NCBI GenBank assembly: GCA_037355855.1
Contig: CM074765.1
Coordinates: 682,001-746,000 of the forward strand
DNA from: Pseudo-nitzschia pungens
Taxonomy: Eukaryota; Bacillariophyta; Bacillariophyceae; Bacillariales; Bacillariaceae
Reading direction: 5' to 3'
DNA: 64,000 nucleotides
Below, piece by piece: positions 1-11,020 of the stretch. The translations under genes and the position numbers were made by a program. Under the pieces are notes generated by a model. It had not been told where the DNA came from and did not search any database. It was given only the letters and a program-made list of their open reading frames with translations. Positions within the stretch are counted from its first letter, which is position 1; every line of letters begins with the position of its first letter.

Positions 1-1130
1 GTAGCATTTAGCTACACCATAATAGGTGCTTTACTCGGGGTACGTACAATTGGTACAAATCGTACGCGACGGCCCTAGTAACTTCTGGTAGCATCCATAC
101 TAAGCAGGGGATACAGCGCTACAGCGCTGCAGGGGATACAGCGCTACGATACAGCGCTACAGGAGGGGATACAGCGCTACAGCGCTGCAGGGGATACAGC
201 GCTACGATACAGCGCTATAGGGGATACAGCGCTACGATACAGCGCTACAGGGGATACAGCGTTACAGGGGATACAGCGCTGCAACGCTACAGCGCTACAG
301 GGGAAACAGCGATACAGCGCTACAGGGATACAGGGATACAGCGCTGCAGAGCTACAGCGCTACAGGGGATGAGCGCAGCTCAGCTCAGCTCTGTATCGTA
401 TATCGTATCGTGACAGCGCTCCGCTAACTCGTAAAATAACAGAGCTCTGTAGCTCCAGTACTGTATTCTACGGGTAGCGTAGTGTGTGCGGAGTAGCGTA
501 GCGTAGCTCGATACAGCGCTACAGCGCTACAGGGGAAACAGCGATACAGCGCTGCTCAGCTCAGCTCTGTATCGTATCGTGACAGCGCTCCGCTAACTCG
601 TAAAATAACAGAGCTCTGTAGCTCCAGTACTGTATTCTACGGGTAGCGTAGTGTGTGCGGAGTAGCGTAGCGTAGCTCGATACAGCGCTACAGCGCTACA
701 GGGGATACAGCGTTACAGGGGATACAGCGCAGCTGAGCTCTGTATCGTATCGTGACAGCGCTCCGCTAACTCGTAAAATAACAGAGCTCTGTAGCTCCAG
801 TACTGTATTCTACGGGTAGCGTAGTGTGTGCGGAGTAGCGTAGCGTAGCTCGATACAGCGCTACAGCGCTACAGGGGATACAGGGATACAGGGATACAAC
901 GATACAGGGATACAGCGCTGTAGCTCTGTATCGTATCGTGACAGCGCTCCGCTAACTCGTAAAATAACAGAGCTCTGTAGCTCCAGTACTGTATTGTACG
1001 GGTAGCGTAGTGTGTGCGGAGTAGCGTAGCGTAGCTCGATACAGCGCTACAGCGCTACAGGGGATACAGCGCTACAGCGTTACAGCGCTACAGGGATACA
1101 GCGCTACAGCGCTTCAGCGTTATAACCCAT
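1..1130. repeat. Tandem satellite with higher-order repeat
   Basis: The stretch is built from short units close to GATACAGCGCTACAGGGG, rich in the palindromic core AGCGCT. Superimposed is a longer repeat whose conserved core starts at CCGCTAACTCGTAAAATAAC at about 421, 590, 763 and 949. This gives periods of about 169, 173 and 186 bp. The core runs through CTCCAGTACTGTATT and GGGTAGCGTAGTGTGTGCGG. Copies are nearly identical; the fourth carries TATTG where the others carry TATTC. The number of short units between cores varies, which explains the drift in period. No coding potential was seen. It could be subtelomeric or pericentromeric satellite; only one CCCTAA is present just downstream, so no telomere is claimed. 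Confidence 0.9.
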
Positions 1131-2584
1131 AACCCTAATGGTGGTTCAATAACGAATTTCGACCCCGGCTCTTAATTTTTCGACCCAAATATTCGAGTTT
1201 GGAGCAAAAAATTAATTTTTGGAGCAAAAAAATAAAAATTTGAGCTTAAGAAAGGCGCTTTCGCTCCAAATAATAAAAATATTGGAGCTAAAAACATCTA
1301 AAAAAAAAGAGGGGGGTGGTCGAAACGGGTCAAAATGGTCGAAAATCAGTTATTAGACGTATTGCATACAGCACTAAAATACTACATTATAATCCACTTC
1401 AGGTATAAAAGGACACTATACTACTTCACTGCAGGTACAAAAGGATCAGTCCATCAGGAGGGCATGATGAGATCATATGGTGTTCTAATTAGTACTACTA
1501 CGTGTCGTGAAGAAGAAAGAAAAAAGAGTGAGATCAGCTCCGGTCAATTCGGAGGGCATGATGAAAGGTGTTCTAATCATTTAGAAAGAAAAGACGAGTG
1601 AGCTGAGCTGAGCTGAGCTCTGTATCCATAGTACAGGAGGAACAGTGGAGCGACTTCTTACTGTCTCGTATCACAGTGTTTATCTACTGCATTTCGTGTT
1701 CGAGGATGTCGCGTGGTTCCTTGCTTGTTTGCTCGGGCTAACTACTGCAAGGTCGGGCATATGGTTCTAGACATGATTGTACTACTACGTACTGACGGCA
1801 CTCCACAGTCTCAACATGATTCTGTAGCTCGTAGTTCTTTCAAGCCTGTAATCATAATATGTTCAAAGCGGTGCTTCAGTAGAATCTGGTGTGCTACTAG
1901 CAGTAGTACTAGCTAACGGTAGGGTATGTAGCTCTGGTACATATCACCACGACGGGACCCACCAGCATCCTGTTCAGCATCCCCCATACCATCGTACGAA
2001 GTACTATTATTTAGCATACCATGACATAGCATCCCATGCCATGGTCCTGTGTTGCCAAGGGCTAGGGGCGGGTATGTAGCTCTGGTTAAGATTCCTACTC
2101 ATAAGCGACCCAGCATTCTAGTATCGATCATCCCCCACCATAGCACCATAACAAAGCACAATACTAGTACAAGTAGCCAGGTGGATATCTTTGCGAAGGA
2201 AGGCCTCCATGAGCATCAATCCAGCAGGGGACTTCAAGACCAAGAACAGGAGAGGAGCCACTAGCTGAGTACAGCCAGTTATCAGGCCTCAATGAGATGC
2301 AACAGATGGTGGAACAACTATTTTGCTGGAAGGCAGCATTGGTGGTTGTGTTTTGGCAAAACTTCGGTTTTGAGCCTTGTGCAACATCTTCAGTGACTTC
2401 AATTGTATGTCTACTATTCTTCTGTAACACGTCTCTCGAGTCAATATCCAAAAACTACAAGGCAGATGGAAATGACTTTGCCCTCCCGAAAGTGCTGCTT
2501 TGGAGACAGCTGTTAGAGTAGCAGCTAGAAAGCATAACGTGAGACATGATGTTGTTGTCATTTGTATCAGTGTATTCATGTACT
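1131..2584. other. Non-coding region after the satellite
   Basis: No convincing gene is seen. At 1190-1290 there is an A/T-rich patch with repeated TTTGGAGCAAAAAA and its complement. At 1598-1630 a run of GAGCTGAGCTGAGCTCTGTATC resembles the start of the satellite core. The rest contains many TAGTAC, GTACTACTACG and CATACCATG words. Short open frames here have no recognisable composition or motifs. Confidence 0.6.
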
Positions 2585-4900
2585 TCAGTAAAAGTACTCT
2601 CCGGTAGGCGACGAAGGCGGAGACGGAGGATTGTTGGAGGATCCACCACCGGTAGCGGTGTTGTTTTGACCCGCGGACGAGAGTGGTGCCGTCGTCGAAA
2701 TGGCAGGAGAAACATGGTTGTCGCTACGAGCCACATGTATCTGTTGGTCTTCGAATCCTCCCTGGAGCAACGAGTTCTCGTCGTTATATCCCGGTCCAAT
2801 TCCCTTGTCGTAGATCTGCAAATAGAACTGGGATTGTTGCTGCTGATGCTGCATCGGGGAATCATCGTCCGCGTCGGGGATCTTTGGAATTTCTTCGTGG
2901 ATGCGCCACCCGACCTGTAAAAAGTCTTCGACGCCCTCCTGTGTAAGGGCCGCCCCCCACAGGCGCTGGCGGTTGCGCTTCTTGGACACGACGTGGGTCA
3001 CCAGCGACGCGATTCCCACCCAAAGAGTGGTGAATACCATCATCCCCAGACCCACCCACTCTTGGATGCCCCATTCAATTTCCATCACCGATTCGGAAAC
3101 GGGAATCTTGTACGGTTCCTCGTCCGTTGGTGCTTGCGTTGGCCACGATGGATAGCATTGCATGCAGCTGTCATCGCCATCAATTTTTCCGTCGTCTTCC
3201 ATCCCTCCAGCCTGGCAATGCCGCTGCGTCAAATCGTATACGCTTCCGGGTGCCTGGACGTCTCCGACTCCCTTATCCCAGGGACAGTAGTGGGTTTTGT
3301 CCAAAATGAGTTTCTCGCTGTGATAGTCAAACGACATGCCAGTCAATGTCTCCCAATACTGCCGGTTTTGGATCGAATCATCCAGAGCGTATCGACAAAC
3401 TCCCTTGACTATTTTCAGGATTTTCTCGTTCCGAACGGGAATATAGAAATCATCTAGATGTTCCTCGTCTTCTGAGTGCCAATGATCGAAATACTCGTCT
3501 TTGTCGTCGTCGTCGTCGTCGTGATCTTCATCTTCATCGTCATCGTCTTCTCCGTCGTCATCTTCATCGTCATCGTCTTCTCCCAGGGCTCGCGACGATG
3601 GCTCGAGCCGACGAGAAGAGTGGATGCTGCGCTCGCCGAGAAGATCGCGTCTGTGTCCGCGCCTGGCTCCGATTCCCGATCGGTACACTTTCCTGGGTTT
3701 TCTCCACACGGTATACATGACCGCAACCGACCACCAATCGTGGTCACCCAAGTGGATCGAGACATCGTGGAGTTTTACCTTCGCCACGTGCTCGGCAAGC
3801 GTTTCGGGTCTTGGCGGATCCCCGAATCGCAGGATCAGCGGAGACAGTCGCTCGGAAGCTTCGGAATGGAGGATTCGATCTCGTTCTTCCTGTCGTCGTC
3901 GTCCTTGTCGTTGATTCCGCCGATCGCCCCGCCGGCTCCGCCTATCGTTCTCCCCATCTTCGCTTTCTGATCGCTCCTCTGCTTCCTCGCGTTCCTCGAA
4001 ATAGTTGGCAATGGCTTCCGAATCGGTAAAGACAAAGGGAAGGCCCTCCGCGAGAGAGTCGCCGGAGTCCAGGGTGTAGTCGTTCAGCACGACCGTGATG
4101 GCCTCGAGGGCCATGCACACTAAGTCTCCCCGTAGTTCGGACGTCAGGAAGTCGTTGTGGATGAACGCCATGGATATGTGCAGGGTGATGGTGTTGGACG
4201 GAATGAACTTTTCGTAGGGATACTGGTAGATTCCCTCAAAGTTGTTGTTCCCAACGGACCGCTCCGGATCGTGCTTGGTGCCGAATCGATCGACTTCGTC
4301 CCAGATCGACGATCCGAGGGAAGTGGGGGGGAAGGTGGCATCAGAATCCTCGGAAACCGACGGCATGTCGTCCGTGACTAGAGTCACCTTGTGGTCGTCA
4401 AGGGACAACGAAACACCGCCGTCGTCTTCGTCGTAGTAAGAAAGTTCTCTACTCTGCCGAGCAAGTGCATCGTTGTGGTCGTCTTCGTGACGATGGTGGT
4501 ACCGCGAACGATGGTTGTTTGTTTCCGTCCTCGACTCGTTGTTCCGATTCCTGAGAATCAGTGGAGTCGAGGAAAACGGAGTATGAGAGAATAGGTGTTT
4601 ACTCGCTTTGCCTTTCCTGACGTTGATTTTTGTTTTGCCCGAAAAATATTCTAGAAACTCGGAATCCTCGAAACGAACAATCCTTTCGAAATCCATTGCT
4701 GCCTCCGTGTCGGTCGCCCCTCGGTGGGTGCTATTGAGGGTATTAGCATTCATGTTGGCATTTGCATTCGCATGCCTGTCCGGGTTTGGGGAGCTGCCGT
4801 TTTCTTCCGCGAGGTGTGATTGTGCGATCGTGCCCACTCCCAAAGCCACCATCAGGAGGCGCAGGCATGCCCGCCAGCAGAGCGCAGTGTTCTTCGTCAT
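2585..4900 (-). CDS. Single-pass type I membrane protein, unknown function
   Basis: The frame encodes 771 residues. The N-terminus (MTKNTALCWRACLRLLMVALG...) has a basic start and a hydrophobic stretch typical of a signal peptide. A long extracytoplasmic region follows, with an Asp/Glu tract at about residues 437-473. The segment after it contains several cysteines (KGVCRYALDD, THYCPWDKGVG, QRHCQAGG, CMQCYPSW) and looks like a folded domain. A transmembrane helix (VGLGMMVFTTLWVGIASLVTHVV) lies at about 615-637 and is followed by a basic stop-transfer SKKRNRQR. The cytoplasmic tail of about 130 residues ends in Pro/Ser-rich sequence. I do not recognise the family. The start is the first ATG, directly before the signal peptide. 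The frame is intact. It is divergently transcribed from the phosphoacetylglucosamine mutase gene about 1.2 kb away. Confidence 0.8.
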   Translation of the reverse strand: MTKNTALCWRACLRLLMVALGVGTIAQSHLAEENGSSPNPDRHANANANMNANTLNSTHRGATDTEAAMDFERIVRFEDSEFLEYFSGKTKINVRKGKASKHLFSHTPFSSTPLILRNRNNESRTETNNHRSRYHHRHEDDHNDALARQSRELSYYDEDDGGVSLSLDDHKVTLVTDDMPSVSEDSDATFPPTSLGSSIWDEVDRFGTKHDPERSVGNNNFEGIYQYPYEKFIPSNTITLHISMAFIHNDFLTSELRGDLVCMALEAITVVLNDYTLDSGDSLAEGLPFVFTDSEAIANYFEEREEAEERSESEDGENDRRSRRGDRRNQRQGRRRQEERDRILHSEASERLSPLILRFGDPPRPETLAEHVAKVKLHDVSIHLGDHDWWSVAVMYTVWRKPRKVYRSGIGARRGHRRDLLGERSIHSSRRLEPSSRALGEDDDDEDDDGEDDDDEDEDHDDDDDDKDEYFDHWHSEDEEHLDDFYIPVRNEKILKIVKGVCRYALDDSIQNRQYWETLTGMSFDYHSEKLILDKTHYCPWDKGVGDVQAPGSVYDLTQRHCQAGGMEDDGKIDGDDSCMQCYPSWPTQAPTDEEPYKIPVSESVMEIEWGIQEWVGLGMMVFTTLWVGIASLVTHVVSKKRNRQRLWGAALTQEGVEDFLQVGWRIHEEIPKIPDADDDSPMQHQQQQSQFYLQIYDKGIGPGYNDENSLLQGGFEDQQIHVARSDNHVSPAISTTAPLSSAGQNNTATGGGSSNNPPSPPSSPTGEYFY

Positions 4901-6079
4901 CCCCAGACGTCGCGATTGGAACCGATGGACTCCTAAATCGTGCTTGTGTTGCAGTGATGCCTTTGTATTGTGTTTGCGCTCCCTTCGTGTTCAAAGGGTA
5001 TGCTATAGTGTCAGCTGACTTATTGTTGTGGTGGATTGGGTTTGGTGAATACCGGAATCGTTGGTCTATTCGTCGTTACTTTTGCTGCTATTGCAATTGA
5101 TCAAGGGGTACAAGATCTCATGTATTGTCCTCCAAACCTTACGTGCAGTGTTGAAGTCAATTTATAAACCCAATCAACGAAAAAAGAACAGAATGCCAAG
5201 TTTGCCTTTTTGTGAAAATCTGGGTATGTGGCCCGTTGCTTCATTCACAGCATCGGAAGGGGTGGATCGATGTTCTCTTCGATCTTGGATGATTTCCACA
5301 GTTGCTTTCCCGCCGCTCGTTCGCGTCGCAGATCACTGGTGCGCTACTAGTGTTGTTGATTGAAAATGTTGTGTTACGAGCATTTTTTGGTAAGACTCAG
5401 TTACTACCCATCATACCCTAGTTCAATGTGCAAGATAGTATCACCCCGGGAGAGCATCGTTGCGCATGGGCTAAGAAGCAATGGCTGTCTGCATAGGCTG
5501 TCCGCAACAAAAAACCAAACGAAAGTTAAGCGCTCGATCTCTTCGGTTTATTAAAGGCAGTATTCGATACAAAAATAATACCTTTTTCGCCGAACAAGAG
5601 GCGAAGGGCTTTATCCAAAACTTAACAAACACGAAATGTGAACGTTGCACTGGACACGTGGTGGTGTTAACTTCGGCGTTTATCCTTCAATGTGAGCTAA
5701 CTATTGCTTTGAACGTAGGGGCTTTTCGGAATTTGATGTGCGAAGAAAGGTCGCGAAGTATTTTGTTGAGAGGAAAACATGTGAAGTTATGAGAATCATT
5801 GGGGTTAAGGTTGTGAGGATGAGATGAGGTCATAAAAGCTGGATCCTTTGTTCATCGCAATAAAAGTTTCAGTAAGGTTACTCGTAAATTCTACTTGTAC
5901 TTGTACCTTACCGTATTTTATTGTGCTTCCACAATGTAAATTACTGATAATCTTACCTCGTATCATTAATATTATTTTTTTGGCATATTCCGATACCAGC
6001 AGTCCTGGAACTATAGTACAGCCTCCAACAAAGCAAATCCGATCCATTCATTCGTTCCTTCGATAACACCACACCCATC
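4901..6079. other. Divergent intergenic region
   Basis: This 1.2-kb spacer lies between two divergently transcribed genes and should hold both promoters. No gene is supported. The stretch at 5800-6060 is A/T-rich and contains TTACTCGTAAATT, ACTTGTACTTGTACC and TTACCTCGTATC words of the kind seen in other intergenic regions of the window. No TATA box or other site can be assigned with confidence. Confidence 0.5.
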
Positions 6080-7918
6080 ATGACAGCAACAGCAGATACC
6101 ACCCTCTCTCCCGGTCCCGCGATACAGGCCGTTATGGATCTCGTGACACGAGAACCACTTTCGAATGCCATGCCGTTTTTCAATTACGGTACGGCCGGCT
6201 TTCGCTTCAAGGCCGATGTGATGGACGGACTTATGGTCCGCGTCGGGATCCTTGGCGCCATCCTTCTCCTAAAGCTAGGAGAATCTTGTGAGAGGAAAAG
6301 CGAATCCGAAGCAGCGGCACCACCACCGAGTCTCACCACGGGGGTCATGATTACCGCGTCCCACAACGACGAATCCTACAACGGGGTGAAACTGGCCAAC
6401 CCGGACGGGAGTATGCTGACCCCACCGCAGGAGGCCTTTTTGACAAAGTGGGTCAACGAGAGAGATCCCGCGGCGTTCCGAAGCTTTTTGGAGGAAACGG
6501 TAAGCGACGTCTTGTCCAAAACGAAGCGTCCCCTTTCCTTGGTTCTCAAGGTTGGACGCGACACGCGGTCCCACTCTCCCCGCCTGTCGGGCCTCCTCCT
6601 GGAGGGCGCCGAGGCCTTTTTCGGGTGCATCCGCGCTGCTGAAGCCGCCGCGGGAACCGTCGGAGTCACTGCGGAGGTCTCCGACCAGGAAATCCTGACC
6701 ACTCCCATGCTGCACCACATTGTTCTGCATTCCAATCCGTCCTACCTGCCGTCGTACATCCGACCAAGGGCCGACCGCAAGGGATACATCGAGACTTACG
6801 CTGAAGCTTACTTTGATCTCCTCAAGGGACTTTCATCGTCGTCCGAGACGGCATCGACTCCGGCTCCCCTCCGCATCGACGGGGCCTGCGGGGTCGGATT
6901 TCGTGCCTCCAATGAGCTCTGGGAGGAACTCCAAAGCCTGTCCTCAAAGGAGGACGGTGGTGTCGTGCTAACCCCGCTTACCGTTCACAATGGAGAGAAG
7001 GATGGGCCGCTGAACGACTCGTGCGGATCGGAGCACGTGCAAAAAGAACTCCAGCCGCCGTCATGGTATTCGTCCAATACGGACGAGCCGTCCGCTTTTC
7101 CCTACTGCTGTTCACTCGACGGCGACGCCGACCGGATCGTCTTTTTCGGCCAGAAATCCGAGACGGAGTTGGAGCGATTGCTGGACGGCGACAAGATTGC
7201 CATTCTGGTGGCCCACGTCCTCCAGAAAAAGTTTCAATCGGTGGCAGATCTCGATGGCGGCGACCTGCCCGCCGTCAAGATGGGAATCGTCCAGACGGCC
7301 TACGCCAACGGCGCCTCGACGGACTACGTCCGATCGACCCTCGCCATTCCGGTGGAGATCGCCAAGACCGGCGTCAAGCACCTCCATCACGCCGCCGTCG
7401 AGCACTTCGACGTGGGGATCTACTTCGAGGCCAACGGCCACGGAACGGTCGTGTTTAGCAAGACTTATGAAGCCTTTGCCGAGAAGTGCCTCTCTGAACA
7501 CGGCGATCCGTTCTTTGTGCAGCTCCACCGACTGATCAATCCCGCCGTCGGCGACGCCCTTTCGGACATGCTGCTGGTGGACTACCTGCTGCGGTCCCTC
7601 GGATGGACCCTGGACGATTGGAGCAAGCTCTACGAGGACCTGCCCAGCCGGATGCTCAAGGTCAAGGTCGCCGACCGGAGCGTCATTGGGTGCAACTCCA
7701 ACGAGAGCATCTGCCTCCAACCAGAGTCGGTCCAGCCCCTCCTGCAGGCCGCCATGGAGGGCTTTACGAGCGGTCGGACCTTCATCCGACCGAGCGGGAC
7801 CGAGGATGTCGTCCGCGTCTACGCCGAGGCGGGGACGCGGGAGGATGCCGATGCCCTGGCCAACAAGGCGGCCAAGATCGTCTTTGATACCTGTGCCGGC
7901 GTCGGGGATCGGCCGTAG
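6080..7918 (+). CDS. Phosphoacetylglucosamine mutase (PAGM/AGM1)
   Basis: It interconverts GlcNAc-6-phosphate and GlcNAc-1-phosphate, the step before UDP-GlcNAc pyrophosphorylase, so it feeds chitin, N-glycan and GPI synthesis. The 612-residue frame is intact and close to or slightly longer than typical eukaryotic members. Family motifs are in order: the active-site loop TASHNDESYNGVKLANPDG with the phosphoserine near residue 94; the metal-binding loop SLDGDADR with Asp near 347, 349 and 351; the sugar-binding FEANGHGT near 450; and the phosphate-binding RPSGTEDVVRVYAEA near 570-584. Use of TASHN with a short NxxxNGVK spacing separates it from ordinary phosphoglucomutases. The start ATG follows an A/C-rich leader (AACACCACACCCATC). 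No introns are needed. It is expected in the cytosol; no targeting peptide was seen. Confidence 0.95.
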   Translation: MTATADTTLSPGPAIQAVMDLVTREPLSNAMPFFNYGTAGFRFKADVMDGLMVRVGILGAILLLKLGESCERKSESEAAAPPPSLTTGVMITASHNDESYNGVKLANPDGSMLTPPQEAFLTKWVNERDPAAFRSFLEETVSDVLSKTKRPLSLVLKVGRDTRSHSPRLSGLLLEGAEAFFGCIRAAEAAAGTVGVTAEVSDQEILTTPMLHHIVLHSNPSYLPSYIRPRADRKGYIETYAEAYFDLLKGLSSSSETASTPAPLRIDGACGVGFRASNELWEELQSLSSKEDGGVVLTPLTVHNGEKDGPLNDSCGSEHVQKELQPPSWYSSNTDEPSAFPYCCSLDGDADRIVFFGQKSETELERLLDGDKIAILVAHVLQKKFQSVADLDGGDLPAVKMGIVQTAYANGASTDYVRSTLAIPVEIAKTGVKHLHHAAVEHFDVGIYFEANGHGTVVFSKTYEAFAEKCLSEHGDPFFVQLHRLINPAVGDALSDMLLVDYLLRSLGWTLDDWSKLYEDLPSRMLKVKVADRSVIGCNSNESICLQPESVQPLLQAAMEGFTSGRTFIRPSGTEDVVRVYAEAGTREDADALANKAAKIVFDTCAGVGDRP

Positions 7919-8498
7919 GCAAAAACGCGCGTAAGAAGGACCGAATCCAATGCTGTGGAGAAGCATGCATCGATCCATTTTTGTGTCGGTTTTCGGTGTT
8001 GGATTTGGTTCGCGTGTCCCATTGGTATTGATTCGAGAAATGGATGGGTCAGACTGCAACATACCAATTTCCAACAATTTGGGTGAAAAGAATCCGGACT
8101 TGAAGTTCATGTTCCTGGGTTCTGTTGCTTCCAAACTGGGATTCTTGCTCATCGTTCGGTTTTGCTTCTATTTTCGTAAACGATTCGGCGTGGCCTTTTC
8201 CTCTCGACTTTTCGAAAGCGAGTGGAAACTCAAGTGTGAAAAGTGGAGTTACAAATAGAACAGAAAATAACTAAAAGGACAATGGATCCCGTGACAGAGT
8301 GCTATGACAACTTTCTAAATGAGGAGATTCCAAACGTTTCGAACGGGATGCACAGACTTCTCCGTATTGTCAACCTGAAAAAAGAAAAGAACACGTACGA
8401 TTATTTTGTCGAGATTCACAAGTTCCCAATGAAATGTATTACGTGTAACTGATCTTTGGTTAAAAAAGATGTAAAACAATTCAGAAATGGTGGTTGAA
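7919..8498. other. Intergenic, convergent gene ends
   Basis: This separates the 3' end of the PAGM gene (+) from the 3' end of the DUF4116 gene (-). Short frames here lack motifs and are unlikely to be coding. No terminator or polyadenylation signal can be assigned reliably. Confidence 0.5.
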
Positions 8499-9821
8499 TT
8501 ACGGTCTCCGTTCAAAATATGTAAATCTAGTGCGCGGCTGGTTGGGCTCACTCCGTCTGGTGGTACAGTATGAGGAAGTCTCATTCTGGTCCGTTTGCGA
8601 ATCAACGTTGATTGTTCTGAGTTCGACAAAATACCTTGCCAACTGAACAATGGATTCTTGTGATCCAAGCTTTATGGCCTTTGGATTCTGTAGCAAAGCC
8701 TTGAGGACAATCTCTACATCGCCCTTTAAGGATTCATGTGCGAATTGCAAGGCAAATCCATGATTATTCACAGAAGCTCATACCACGTCTTTGTCGCTTC
8801 GCAACTCTTTGGATGCATATTCCAAGGCCTGTCCACCCTTATTCACTGCAGCTAGGACGACGTCTTTGTCATTTTGCAACTCTTTGGATGCATATCGCAA
8901 GACACGTCCATCCTTACTCACGGCAGTCATGACCACATCTCTGTCATTTTGAAACTCTTTGGATGCATCGTACAAGGCCCATCCATTATTATTCACTGCA
9001 GCTAAGACCACGTCTTTGTCGTTTCGCAACTCTACGGATGCGTATGGCAAGACATGTCCATTACTATTCACGGCAGTCATGACCACGTCTCTGTCATTTT
9101 TCAACTCTTTGGATGCATCGCGCAGGGCCCATTGATTATTATTCACTGCAGTTAAGACCACGTCTTTGTCATTTTGCAACTCGTTGGATGCATATTTCAA
9201 TGCAGCTCCATCATTATTCACTGCAGCTAAGACCATTTCTATGTCTTTTTGTAACTCTACGGAGGCATATTTCAAGACGCGTCCATCATCATTCACTGCG
9301 GTTAAGACCACATCTTTGTCATTTTGCAACTCTTTGGATGCATGTTCCAAGGCCCATCCATCATTATTCACTGCAGTTACGACTATGTCTTTGTCTTTTT
9401 GCAATTTTACGGAGGCATATTTCAAGATGCGTCCATAATTATTCGCTGCAGCTAAGACCACATCTTTGTCGTTTTGCAACTCTTTGGATGCATATCGCAA
9501 GACACGTCCATCATCATTCACTGCAATTAAGACCACGTCTTGGTCGTTTTGCAACTCTTTGGATGCGTGCTGCAAGGCCCATCCATCATTATTCACTGCA
9601 GTTAAGACCACGTCTCTGTCGTTTCTTGCAGTGTTCCCAAAAAAATACAGGAATCCGCCGCATCGTGCCACCACAGCCATGGCAACGTCTCTGTCCTCCA
9701 GCATTGGAGGGGGAGGGTCACACCGGTGTAGCTCATTCAACACGTCTTCAACGTCATAACATTCATGTCGAATGCATTCCAAGAACGCCGCCTTTTCGGA
9801 ATCGGTCGCGGTCCTCTTCAT
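8499..9821 (-). pseudogene. DUF4116 repeat protein with in-frame stop
   Basis: The frame encodes a short N-terminal domain (MKRTATDSEKAAFLECIRHE...) and then about 12-14 tandem copies of a 25-residue unit with consensus DKDVVLxAVNNxGxALxYASKELQN. This is the DUF4116 repeat, whose function is unknown. At DNA level the units are 75-bp tandem repeats at about 8700-9660. Some units alternate between WALxxASKELQN and RVLRYASKELQN. At 8778-8780 a TGA replaces the Leu codon of the repeat (DVV stop ASVNNHGF). The same frame then continues with a further unit, a degenerate one, and a unique tail to 8499. The gene is therefore either recently broken, read through, or affected by a base error. The start at 9821 is the ATG nearest the domain; the frame is open to another ATG at 10070, so a longer N-terminus is possible. 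Confidence 0.75.
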
Positions 9822-11020
9822 TATTTTTGCTGCCGGTGTTCGTGTAGTGGTTGTGTTGAAACGGTTTCTACTCGTACTCTTACTCGTGCTTGGGTCTTTG
9901 TTTTTGAAATTAGAATGATGACAAAAAATGAAATGGTTTGTACCTCGTACACAACTCTCTGTTGTATTGCATCGTACATCGGACGGGATCTGTTCCTTTC
10001 GACGGAGGCGATATACGACGTATTGTAGTTTGGACAACAAAAAGAAAACCGAAGTACACGCGAACGACATACTCGTACAGTTTGAGTACCGGTAGCAGAA
10101 GTACAATTACAAGAAGTATGTACAAGTAAGTCTTTTGCTCGCACGAACCAAAGTTAAGTCTTATTTTTAATAATAAATACTTCGTACTTCGTACTGTACT
10201 AAAGTCTTGTACTCGTACGAACCAACAAATTTCAGTACGAATGACCTTTACAAAGCACGAGTTGGTACCGTACCCGGTGCAGCAATTGAATTACAAGCAC
10301 TTCGTATTATTTATTTTTTGTTTGGCACGACCAAGACTTGTTTCTTCTTCCACGAATTGAGAATGACTGAACGAATGGACGAACGAACGAACCAAAATCA
10401 ATCATCGGGTCGGATGACGCATCCCGTGCTGCTTACTTCGTACTTGTGCTCGTACCGTACTTTGTTCTGAATACTGAATACCGTAATAATAGCACCAATG
10501 ATTACTCCTTGTATGGGTACGGCTGGAAGAATGAATTTGCACTTTGCGGACCACTTTTTTTTAAAAAATTCTATCGGAGTTGGGTTATCATTGTTTGCGG
10601 TTGGGCAACCCAACTCCTCCCTGACGCCGATCTGAGTTTGATTGTTGATCGAACAGCATTACTAGTATGACCACCACTTTTCAAAAATATTGTTGCAAGA
10701 AAGAACCGAAGCAATGCGTGATCGACTGCTCGTCCGCGATGCGAAACAGAAAAGAAGCGATGGGCCACGACGACAACCAACGACAGAAGCTTGTTTCGGC
10801 ATGGCAAGCAAGCCCCCCCCCAAAAAAACCCTGCAGTTCTTTCACCCAACCGAACCCACACGCAACCTACACGCACCGATGACCATGCGCAAACAACAGT
10901 TCCATCATCCTGTCCAGTATTATTATTTATTTTGAAACAATTGTCTTTGGAACAAAGTATTGTACCGCCCAATCCCCTTTCGCTTCGCCCCTGATTGTTG
11001 CAGCTCAGTGTCTCCTTCCG
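9822..11020. other. Intergenic region with GTAC-rich patches
   Basis: No gene is supported. At 10040-10300 there are dense TACTCGTAC, ACTTCGTACTTCGTAC and AGTACCG words. The segment at 10370-10400 repeats GAACGAACGAACG. The stretch from 10660 to 11000 is A/C-rich. This region should contain the promoter of the DUF4116 gene and the 3' flank of the pseudouridine synthase gene. Confidence 0.5.

Noticed and set aside
1..1130. CRISPR array
   Set aside because: Repeats are contiguous and variable in spacing without unique spacers, and the window is eukaryotic.
1115..1140. Possible telomeric CCCTAA
   Set aside because: Only one CCCTAA copy is present and it lies inside the window, not at an end.
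7950..8258. Small protein downstream of the PAGM gene
   Set aside because: The frame is about 100 codons with no motif and lies in a likely 3' untranslated region.
8778..8780. Selenocysteine at the DUF4116 TGA
   Set aside because: The repeat position is Leu in other copies, not Cys, and no selenocysteine element was seen.
9113..9847. Plus-strand frame with repeated RLCHFATLWMHI units
   Set aside because: It is the antisense reading of the 75-bp DUF4116 repeats; periodicity is inherited from them.
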